Notes under the pieces: generated by a model
Database searches by the model: none
Seen by the model: only the letters and a program-made list of their open reading frames with translations
Told to the model about the DNA's origin: nothing
Source: an uncultured Prevotellaceae bacterium
GTDB lineage: Bacteria > Bacteroidota > Bacteroidia > Bacteroidales > Bacteroidaceae
Assembly (NCBI GenBank): GCA_902761605.1
Contig: CACWLC010000009.1
Coordinates: forward strand, 1 to 64,000
Direction: 5' to 3'
Length of the DNA stretch: 64,000 nucleotides
Position numbers and translations under genes: made by a program
In this document: piece after piece, positions 52,689-60,116 of the stretch
How the letters are laid out: every line of letters begins with the position of its first letter
How positions within the stretch are numbered: the first letter of the stretch is position 1

Positions 52689-52722
52689 CACTATTCACTA
52701 TTATCTATTAACTATTCACTAA
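52689..52722 (-). repeat. 7-base tandem repeat between the U32 peptidase and the membrane protein
   Basis: CTATTCA, CTATTAT, CTATTAA and CTATTCA run in tandem on the plus strand. It overlaps the stop of the U32 gene and is inverted relative to the array at 52606-52634, with the start codon of the membrane protein between them. Confidence 0.88.
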
Positions 52723-54535
52723 CATACACATTCATCTGACAATGCTTACAGTCGAATTCCAGTTGGAATCGACGACCATCACCAAGGACAAGAGAAAGGG
52801 GCTCTCTCCACTCAGGACGCTTACCACCATTCTTCACACAATAACCAAGGGAATATCTTATGCAATGCCGACACTGCATTATAGGCCCGTCAAGCTCCTT
52901 TATCTCTGACGAGCTTTTCAGTTCGAAAGCAGATTTCTCTTTCACCCCATAGAAACGCTGTGAGAGATGATTTGAGATATTATGGAAATAGTCTTGCGAA
53001 TAAAGAGGATACTCAGCAATTTGACTTCTTTTAATAACCTCACAGGGTGCTTGTCCCCCTGTGCGCACCCCTGTGCGATTATTCTGGAGTTCCGCAATAA
53101 GTGCACGTCGCATATCAGAGAGAACACTATTAGGAATAAAGTAATTGAAATCATCAGGGATATCCACATCCTCACAGCTAAAAATCGTATCACCCAGTTT
53201 CGACAACTGAATCCTGATATTCTCTATTGGCGATTTTCTTGCCTCCGGATGCTCACATGAAATCCTTACAGACACACCTTGAGCTGTAAGAGTAAAACCC
53301 TCTGGCACAGCTCGTAACAAGATAGTGATAGGAATCCTTCGATCAGCACTCTGACGAGAGAGAAGACGTTCAAACTCCTGATCACTATTACGATAGAGAC
53401 GAACTCCTGGACATAGTCCATGAGGCATACGATATGGATATATTCTATTACCCACTACCCTATTTGCACGGAACCCCTCAAGTACTCCCTGCTGATTAAT
53501 GAAACATAATCCATCACCGTTTGCAAAACTTGCCACTCCTGCCACATTAAAAGAGTCGTGACGCAGTTCCTTTACCACACCCACATACTCTCCCATAGCC
53601 TTAGGAGTATCGAAAGAAGCGATGTCAGGCTGACGACCATGAAGAAAATAATGGGTATATCCTCTGTTGAAAGTCTTACGCAGATCAGGCGTGAAGGTAT
53701 AAGTACAAATACCCTTGGAACTTCGACAATATTTGTTAGGGTTCTTACGTATTATCTCATTAAGTCGCAGACTGTATGAAGCTGTTACATTCTTTACGTA
53801 GGAGATATCTTTCAGTCGTCCCTCTATCTTAAATGATGTGGCTCCTGCAGCTATGAGTTCCTCGAGAGAATCACTCTGGTTCATATCTTTCAGAGACAAG
53901 AGATAACGATCACGCTCTATTTCCCTGCCGTCAGCATCCTGAAGAGAGAATTTCATTCGGCAGAACTGTGCACACTCTCCTCGATTAGCACTACGTCCAA
54001 AACAGTACTGCGAAGCATAGCAGATACCAGAATAACTTACGCACAAAGCACCATGAACAAAAACCTCAAGTTCTACATCTGGCACTTGACGATGAATCTC
54101 AGCTATCTCATCTACAGACAGTTCCCTTGCGAGAACCACTCGTGAAAATCCTATATCACGAAACCACTTAACTTTTTCTGGAGTACGGTTATCTGTCTGT
54201 GTGGATGCGTGAAGAGTTAATCCATCACCCATCTCACGTATCGCCATATCCTGTACAAGGATAGCGTCTACCCCAGCCTTCTTAAGACTAGAAAGGAGCT
54301 TATGAGTATCATCCAGCTCGTCATCATATAGGATGGTGTTTACCGTTACATATACCTTTGCCCCAAAAGGATGGGCATATTCGCAGAGCTTATGGATATC
54401 CTCAAGACTATTACCTACTGCAGCACGGGCTCCAAAACGTGAAGCTCCTATATACACAGCATCTGCCCCATGATCAATGGCAGCAATACCACACTCAAGG
54501 TTCTTAGCTGGGGCCAGCAACTCTAATGCTCTCAC
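52712..54535 (-). CDS. Peptidase U32 family protein
   Basis: This 607-aa protein of the U32 (collagenase-like) family includes members such as TrhP and RlhA that hydroxylate tRNA or rRNA. The N-terminal part has ELLAPAKNLECGIAAIDHGADAVYIG-type TIM-barrel sequence, VYVTVNTI, LHASTQTDN and the family signature EVFVHGALCVSYSG. The four-cysteine cluster lies near 168-192 (CYASQYC, then GECAQFC). A C-terminal DUF3656-like region follows. An in-frame hairpin-forming DNA element encodes RTGVRTGGQAPC near 488-499. Which RNA it modifies is not clear. It lies two bases after metA. Confidence 0.92.
   Translation of the reverse strand: MRALELLAPAKNLECGIAAIDHGADAVYIGASRFGARAAVGNSLEDIHKLCEYAHPFGAKVYVTVNTILYDDELDDTHKLLSSLKKAGVDAILVQDMAIREMGDGLTLHASTQTDNRTPEKVKWFRDIGFSRVVLARELSVDEIAEIHRQVPDVELEVFVHGALCVSYSGICYASQYCFGRSANRGECAQFCRMKFSLQDADGREIERDRYLLSLKDMNQSDSLEELIAAGATSFKIEGRLKDISYVKNVTASYSLRLNEIIRKNPNKYCRSSKGICTYTFTPDLRKTFNRGYTHYFLHGRQPDIASFDTPKAMGEYVGVVKELRHDSFNVAGVASFANGDGLCFINQQGVLEGFRANRVVGNRIYPYRMPHGLCPGVRLYRNSDQEFERLLSRQSADRRIPITILLRAVPEGFTLTAQGVSVRISCEHPEARKSPIENIRIQLSKLGDTIFSCEDVDIPDDFNYFIPNSVLSDMRRALIAELQNNRTGVRTGGQAPCEVIKRSQIAEYPLYSQDYFHNISNHLSQRFYGVKEKSAFELKSSSEIKELDGPIMQCRHCIRYSLGYCVKNGGKRPEWREPLSLVLGDGRRFQLEFDCKHCQMNVYVSE
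53041..53075 (-). repeat. In-frame palindromic element in the U32 peptidase gene
   Basis: CACAGGGTGC (53041-53050) pairs with GCACCCCTGTG (53065-53075) with one bulged base. The element is GC-rich compared with its surroundings and encodes the RTGVRTGGQAPC insert. Confidence 0.75.
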
Positions 54536-54537
54536 AA

Positions 54538-55455
54538 TTATCGGATATCTTCAATGTTATATGGTGTCTCCTGATATACGTAGTAGTTCACCCAGTTGGT
54601 ATAAAACAAGTTAGCATGTGAACGCCAGGTAACCTTTGGTCCCTGATCTGGATCATCGTTTCGATAATAGTTCTTTGGCAGGGCCACATCATCGCGGATG
54701 CCCTTGTCACGCTTATACTCGTTGTCGAGAGTGTTGGGCGAATACTCAAGATGTCCTGTTATAAAGAACTCACGCCCTCCACGAGCCATCACTATACTAA
54801 CCCCACTATCCTCTGACTCTGCCAAGAGAGTAAGATCAGGATTGCTGAGTATATCCTCACGATGCACTTCAGTATGACGGCTGTGAGGCATCATAAACTC
54901 ATCATCGAAGCCTCTGAAGATAGGCAATTGGGGATCAAGAATCTTCTGTGGGAATATTCCAAACATCTTCATTGGCAGCGGATACTTAGGCACATTATAA
55001 TGATAGTACAGTCCTGCCTGTGCAGCCCAACATATATATAATGTACTCGTTACGTGCGTACGCGCCCACGAGAAAATATCCTTTATCTCATCCCAATAGC
55101 TTACATCCTCAAACTTCAGTTGTTCTACTGGAGCACCTGTGACAATCATACCGTCATACTTCTCATGTCGCATCTCAGAGAAATCGCGATAGAACATCAT
55201 CATGTGTTCTATTGGAGTATTCTTTGGAGTGTGGCTCTTCAGTTTCATAAAACTGATGTCAAGCTGAAGAGGAGTATTTGAGAGCAGACGGATAAGGTCT
55301 GTCTCAGTAGTTATCTTCAGCGGCATCAGATTGAGAATAGCAATCTTCAAAGGACGTATATCCTGAGAATGAGCTCTGGTATCGTCCATCACAAAGATGT
55401 TCTCTTGCTTAAGCAACTCAATGGCAGGAAGCCTGTCTGGTAATCTTAATGGCAT
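54538..55455 (-). CDS. metA: Homoserine O-acyltransferase MetA, probably acetyl-CoA specific
   Basis: MetA activates homoserine for methionine synthesis. The 305-aa protein has the start MPLRLPDRLPAIELLKQENI, the nucleophile Cys142 in YICWAAQAGL, the PHSRHTE motif near 192 and TGHLEY. Position 111 is Glu, in TGAPVE. Succinyl-CoA-dependent enzymes such as E. coli have Gly there, and Glu111 marks acetyl-CoA-dependent ones. I therefore predict homoserine O-acetyltransferase activity despite the usual succinyltransferase label. It lies 13 bases after the PP2C gene and two before U32, in an unusual signalling context. Confidence 0.95.
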   Translation of the reverse strand: MPLRLPDRLPAIELLKQENIFVMDDTRAHSQDIRPLKIAILNLMPLKITTETDLIRLLSNTPLQLDISFMKLKSHTPKNTPIEHMMMFYRDFSEMRHEKYDGMIVTGAPVEQLKFEDVSYWDEIKDIFSWARTHVTSTLYICWAAQAGLYYHYNVPKYPLPMKMFGIFPQKILDPQLPIFRGFDDEFMMPHSRHTEVHREDILSNPDLTLLAESEDSGVSIVMARGGREFFITGHLEYSPNTLDNEYKRDKGIRDDVALPKNYYRNDDPDQGPKVTWRSHANLFYTNWVNYYVYQETPYNIEDIR

Positions 55456-55468
55456 AATTCTTTCTCCT

Positions 55469-56218
55469 TTACTTTTTTACACGAATAACGCAAGCAGAGA
55501 CATTATCATAACCACCATAGGCGATTGCTTCCTCACATAGAGCATCTGCATCTGCACCATTTTCTAACATCTTCATTATCTGTTCATCACTTATCATATC
55601 AGAAAGTCCGTCACTGCAGAGCAGATAGGTATCTTCATCTAAAATGTCTTGGGTCATCTCAACTATGTCGACATAACTGCTGGTACATCCGCCTCCAATA
55701 CAATTAGTGATGATGTTGGAGTGCTGTTTCTCTCCCCTGAGGTTACTCAGAGAATGATCCGTAGAAAGTTGCTTAAGTTCCCCATTGCGATATCGATAGA
55801 GACGACTGTCTCCACAGTTAAGGGAATAGAACTCGCCATCATAATATGCAATAGCCACCAGAGTGGTACCCATACCCTTATACCTGTCGTCAACCTTTCC
55901 CTTAGAGTCGATAATCATATTGATAGACTCCAACCATTCGATGATCATTTCGTTGAATGCACTTGTATCAAGACCAACAGGCAGGTCACCAAAGAAATAA
56001 TGGAGATTGTGAAGTGTATCATGGCTTGCCACTTCCCCACTCTTATGACCACCCATACCGTCGGCAACTGCTATCAAACAACGGTCGGAGTCGTTAAGAG
56101 TGATAAAAGTGCGATATTCTGCGTTTCGGATAAACTGATCCTTAATCAGGATCATATCTTCATTATTATGTCTCACACAGCCGATTCTACTGGCTGAGGA
56201 TATATTCAGTTCAATCAT
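55469..56218 (-). CDS. PP2C-family Ser/Thr protein phosphatase
   Basis: This 249-aa soluble phosphatase has the PP2C metal motifs: RHNNED (16-21), VADGMGGH (51-58), LNCGDSRLYRYR near 131, LCSDGLSD near 198 and YGGYDNVSACVIRV at the end. It should remove phosphate from Ser/Thr residues in a Mn/Mg-dependent way. It is the fifth gene of a train encoding a Ser/Thr kinase, an FHA reader and an AAA+ ATPase, so it is the likely eraser of that circuit. It lacks the regulatory PAS/GAF domains of SpoIIE-type phosphatases. Confidence 0.95.
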   Translation of the reverse strand: MIELNISSASRIGCVRHNNEDMILIKDQFIRNAEYRTFITLNDSDRCLIAVADGMGGHKSGEVASHDTLHNLHYFFGDLPVGLDTSAFNEMIIEWLESINMIIDSKGKVDDRYKGMGTTLVAIAYYDGEFYSLNCGDSRLYRYRNGELKQLSTDHSLSNLRGEKQHSNIITNCIGGGCTSSYVDIVEMTQDILDEDTYLLCSDGLSDMISDEQIMKMLENGADADALCEEAIAYGGYDNVSACVIRVKK

Positions 56219-56226
56219 TATTAATA

Positions 56227-56802
56227 CTATCTTACAATAACCTGAAGGTTGACATTGGCGATAGTGAGAATGTCACCATTATGAAGTGCCATATCCACAT
56301 CTGGCTGCAGCGGACGCTGGTTAACCTTTGTACCATTCGACGAGTGCTTATCTGTGATAACCCACCCTGATCCTGACTTATATTTCAGTTGGGCATGAAC
56401 ACCTGACACATAAGCATGCTGTTCAAAGAACTGGGTATATGGTCCTTTACGACGACCTATCACGGCACCGTTAATACCAACGATACGGATATTAAGGCTG
56501 TCGTTAGCCAAAGTGAGCACAGGCACACCTGAAGAGGCAGGACGTTCCTGAACCAATGGACCAGCAATGCTGTTTCCTGACTGAGTTCCTTGTGTGATTT
56601 CTGCCTGAAGACTAGCAGACATTGCAGGGTTATTACTTCCATTCTGATCACTTGGAGCAACCATCAGGCCTCCACACCGCGTACATCTGCGTCCAATACC
56701 AACGTGTCCGCATTGGTTGCAATATAGTAAAGCCTGGCCACACTGATCACAGAAGTGTGAATCGCCATCTATCTCTTCTCTACATGTAGGACAAATAATC
56801 AT
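56227..56802 (-). CDS. Zinc-ribbon FHA-domain protein
   Basis: This 191-aa protein has two N-terminal zinc ribbons (Cys4, 7, 18, 21 and Cys28, 31, 40, 43), a Gly/Ser/Gln-rich linker, and a C-terminal FHA domain (about 97-190). The FHA phosphothreonine-binding residues are visible in IGRRKG, VSGVHAQL and HSSNGTKVN. FHA domains bind phosphothreonine peptides, so this is the reader of the kinase-phosphatase circuit. It lies between the AAA+ gene (5-base gap) and PP2C (8-base gap). The zinc ribbons are shared in type with the AAA+ protein and the first gene of the train, hinting at a common assembly mode. Confidence 0.93.
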   Translation of the reverse strand: MIICPTCREEIDGDSHFCDQCGQALLYCNQCGHVGIGRRCTRCGGLMVAPSDQNGSNNPAMSASLQAEITQGTQSGNSIAGPLVQERPASSGVPVLTLANDSLNIRIVGINGAVIGRRKGPYTQFFEQHAYVSGVHAQLKYKSGSGWVITDKHSSNGTKVNQRPLQPDVDMALHNGDILTIANVNLQVIVR

Positions 56803-56807
56803 ATCTG

Positions 56808-59800
56808 TTATTCAATATCTTCTGGTTGTATAATCTGATAGGTCTCCTTTGTCACCTGATCTGGCGGCATCTGGGATACTCGCTCTGAGAGTTTCTGAAT
56901 CGTAGAGTCAAGCAGGTTGCGCATCTCACGGGCATTACCCCAGTTCTCGTTCTTGTTGACAACAAGACGATAGATCTTGTCCAGCAACTTAAACTCGGCA
57001 GTAGGCGATAATTGATACTGTTCCTTCTGAGCCATTCCCTTAAAGATCGCCAACAGCTCATCTTCATTATAGTCATCTATCTGAAGCTTGTGAGTGAAAC
57101 GGCTGGCAAGACCTGGGTTTATCTGCATAAACTCCTCCATCTTATCCTTATATCCAGCGGCAATCACAACAAACTTACCACGATCGTCCTCCATTCGTTT
57201 CATCAAGGTGTCGATAGCTTCCTTACCATACATATCACCTCCATCACTGAGGGTATAGGCCTCATCAATGAATAGGATACCACCCATAGCCTTATCACAC
57301 ATATTGTTGACTATCTTGGGAGTCTCACCCATGTATTTTCCTACAAGAGTGGCACGACTTGACTCGATGACACGTGATGTAGGCAGTATCTCCATAGCCT
57401 GTAGCACCTCTCCCATCTTACGTGCAATAGAGGTCTTACCTGTACCAGGATTACCTGTAAGGATGAAGTTCATCGACATCTGCTGGACATTTCCTGCACC
57501 AGCAGCAGCACGTTGTTTCATAAACATACTCTGTACAGCCAGACGTCGGATAGAGTTCTTGACAGTACGCATTCCCACAAACTCATCGAGCTCATTGAGC
57601 ACTTCATCGAGAGGACGAGCAGCCTCATTCTGTGACATTGGCAGGTCTGCGATAGTGATCTTGTACATATCCTCTTCCTTGAAGTTAGGATCTGTCATAA
57701 GACTTACCAGTCGCTGACTCTGTTTCTCAACAGCCTCATTAAAGATACGACGTGCCTCACGGGCATTGCCGAAGTTCTTGTCACGACGCAGATAGAGCTG
57801 TTCAAACTGACGATGGATAGCTCCCTTGGTATTCTCGTCGACAGTAAACTTCTTACCTGAAGCAAGATTAAGGAATATCTGAGTCAGCTCGTCAGGAGTA
57901 TAGTCCTCGAAATGAATTGTCTGAGTGAATCTGCTCTTCAGCCCTGGGTTGGTATCGATGAAGTCGTGCATCTGATCAGTATAGCCTGCAACAATACAGA
58001 TAAACTTACCACGATCATCCTCAAGACGTTTCAGAAGGGTATCGATAGCCTCAGCACCAAATGAGTCCTGATCATTTGATTTCAGGGTGTATGCCTCATC
58101 GATGAAGAGCACGCCACCAATAGCTTCATCAACAAGCTGATTGGTCTTTATAGCTGTCTGTCCAGAATATCCTGCAACAAGTTTTGCACGATCAGCTTCA
58201 ACAAGTTGTCCTCGTGATACTATTCCCAGAGTCTTGAAGACATCTGTCATGATACGTGCGACAGTTGTCTTACCTGTACCAGGATTACCAGTAAACACAT
58301 AGTGCTTACCCTGGAAGGTGTTTGTCTCGCCACGTTTGATCTGAAGATTCAGGAACGCAGCAAGGTTAGATATCTCCTTCTTCACAGCTCCCAGACCAAC
58401 AAGTCCATCAAGTGCCTTGAGACAATCCTTATAGTCAACAGTCTTTGGAGCCTCATAAGGAATATCCCTGTCATCGATGGTCATCAACTGTTCGTTGCTC
58501 ATCATGGAGATATTAGCTCCCTGCAGGCGCTGAGCCTGTTTCTTGCATATCTGATCAAAGAGCGAGCGGATAGTACGTCCGTTGGCAAAATCCTTTCCAC
58601 GAGAGTCGTACATCTCGCCTATCATCTTCCTTGTCAACTGTTCTGCCTCTGGAGAGAACAGATACTTCTTTGCCTTAGCAAATACAAGCATAATCTGATA
58701 GAGCTCATCAGGATTATAGTCATCGATATTGAGGAAATAGTTGAAACGACTACGGAATCCAGGATTGATGCGGAAGAGATTCTCCATCTCCGTACGATAG
58801 CCTGCTGCAATAACCACAAACTTTCCTCTGTCATCCTCCATGCGTTTCATCAGTTTTTCAAGAGCCTGGGCTCCCTGATTGTCCCTGTCGCCACCGGCAT
58901 TTACAGGTGCAAGGGTATATGCCTCATCTACAAAGAGAATACCACCCATTGCCTTATCGCAGAGACGATCTACTACCTTAGGAGTCTCTCCCTGATAAGG
59001 ACTAACCATCTTTGCACGGTCTACCTCAACAACATGTCCGCTGTCGAGATATCCTATGGCAGCAAGTATCTCACCAAGTTTTCGTGCTATCGTAGTCTTA
59101 CCTGTTCCTGGATTACCTGTAAGGATGATGTGCATAGACATCTTCTCCTGTTCACCTAATCCTCGCTCTGCACGTTGAACAGCATTCTGCACAGAGTAGG
59201 CAATCTCACGTACAGCACTCTTCACCTCATTCATGCCGATGAAGTTATCGAGATCCTTGAGGATATCCTCGATAGAGCGCTCCTCTGGTACATAACCCTT
59301 GATATCAGCCTTCTCTACAACTGTTGCCTGAGTACCACGTGTAATAAACTGAGTGAAGATATCCTCTGCAGTCTTCGTGGCGAGGTGAGCATATCCAAAG
59401 GTCTCATCTTTTATCTTCACCTGATATTTGAAGAAACGCTTCAGCTGATCCTCTGCCTCTGGTGTGAAGTCGGCAATACCATAACGGGTCTTGAGGTTAA
59501 GCTTACATATATCCGTCAGTTCCTGATATCCTGGGGATGGAAGACGGAACCTGTACTTGAAACGGTTTGCTACAGCAGGGTTGCTCTCAAGGAAGTCATC
59601 GAGTCCCTTAGGAAGACCGGACATAATCACAATAGGATTGTCTTCCCACTTATCCATCTCAACAAAGAGCTTATCGAGAGGATTTACCTGATTTGAATAC
59701 TTATCAGGCAGGAGCTTCTGAACATTATCAAAGAACAAGATACCGTTCTTCGCCTTCTTGATGTTCTCATCCCACTTATCCACAAACCGCTGATAGTCGA

Positions 59801-60116
59801 CAGCATCAACCATCGTCAACTTCGGTTTCTCGATAATCTTATTCTGATAGAAATAGTCACGCAGTATCTCTGCCAATGCAGTCTTACCTGTACCCGTCTC
59901 ACCAATTATTATCGCATTCACAGAGACGCGTACCTGTGCTATATCTTTACGGGAGCGAAGGAATGCATAGGTGTCCACGATGGTCTTAAGCTGCTGTTTC
60001 ACATCATCAAGACCAACGAGCCTATCCAAGAGATTCTGACTTACCAGTGGCTGTCCGCACCACTTGCAGAATTTCGCTATGCTCCTGTTGTCTTTATGGC
60101 AATGTTCGCAAACCAT
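56808..60116 (-). CDS. Four-module CbxX/CfxQ-type AAA+ ATPase with N-terminal zinc ribbon
   Basis: This 1102-aa protein begins with a zinc ribbon (Cys3, 6, 17, 20). Four AAA+ modules follow, with Walker A motifs GETGTGKT (72-79) and GNPGTGKT at about 334, 609 and 886. Modules 2-4 are CbxX/CfxQ (SpoVK-like) type with LFVDEAYTL or LFIDEAYTL Walker B and the pore-type RVIES/VEVDRAKLV segments. In module 1 the Walker B reads ILFFDN (Asp130, Asn131), so the catalytic Glu is missing and it may bind but not hydrolyse ATP. CbxX-type ATPases remodel other proteins (Rubisco activation, EccA in type VII secretion). Here the target is unknown. Its ATG overlaps the kinase stop by one base. Confidence 0.93.
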   Translation of the reverse strand: MVCEHCHKDNRSIAKFCKWCGQPLVSQNLLDRLVGLDDVKQQLKTIVDTYAFLRSRKDIAQVRVSVNAIIIGETGTGKTALAEILRDYFYQNKIIEKPKLTMVDAVDYQRFVDKWDENIKKAKNGILFFDNVQKLLPDKYSNQVNPLDKLFVEMDKWEDNPIVIMSGLPKGLDDFLESNPAVANRFKYRFRLPSPGYQELTDICKLNLKTRYGIADFTPEAEDQLKRFFKYQVKIKDETFGYAHLATKTAEDIFTQFITRGTQATVVEKADIKGYVPEERSIEDILKDLDNFIGMNEVKSAVREIAYSVQNAVQRAERGLGEQEKMSMHIILTGNPGTGKTTIARKLGEILAAIGYLDSGHVVEVDRAKMVSPYQGETPKVVDRLCDKAMGGILFVDEAYTLAPVNAGGDRDNQGAQALEKLMKRMEDDRGKFVVIAAGYRTEMENLFRINPGFRSRFNYFLNIDDYNPDELYQIMLVFAKAKKYLFSPEAEQLTRKMIGEMYDSRGKDFANGRTIRSLFDQICKKQAQRLQGANISMMSNEQLMTIDDRDIPYEAPKTVDYKDCLKALDGLVGLGAVKKEISNLAAFLNLQIKRGETNTFQGKHYVFTGNPGTGKTTVARIMTDVFKTLGIVSRGQLVEADRAKLVAGYSGQTAIKTNQLVDEAIGGVLFIDEAYTLKSNDQDSFGAEAIDTLLKRLEDDRGKFICIVAGYTDQMHDFIDTNPGLKSRFTQTIHFEDYTPDELTQIFLNLASGKKFTVDENTKGAIHRQFEQLYLRRDKNFGNAREARRIFNEAVEKQSQRLVSLMTDPNFKEEDMYKITIADLPMSQNEAARPLDEVLNELDEFVGMRTVKNSIRRLAVQSMFMKQRAAAGAGNVQQMSMNFILTGNPGTGKTSIARKMGEVLQAMEILPTSRVIESSRATLVGKYMGETPKIVNNMCDKAMGGILFIDEAYTLSDGGDMYGKEAIDTLMKRMEDDRGKFVVIAAGYKDKMEEFMQINPGLASRFTHKLQIDDYNEDELLAIFKGMAQKEQYQLSPTAEFKLLDKIYRLVVNKNENWGNAREMRNLLDSTIQKLSERVSQMPPDQVTKETYQIIQPEDIE

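Noticed and set aside
8970..52722. CRISPR array
   Set aside because: The tandem repeats have 7-16-base units without unique spacers, and no cas genes are present.
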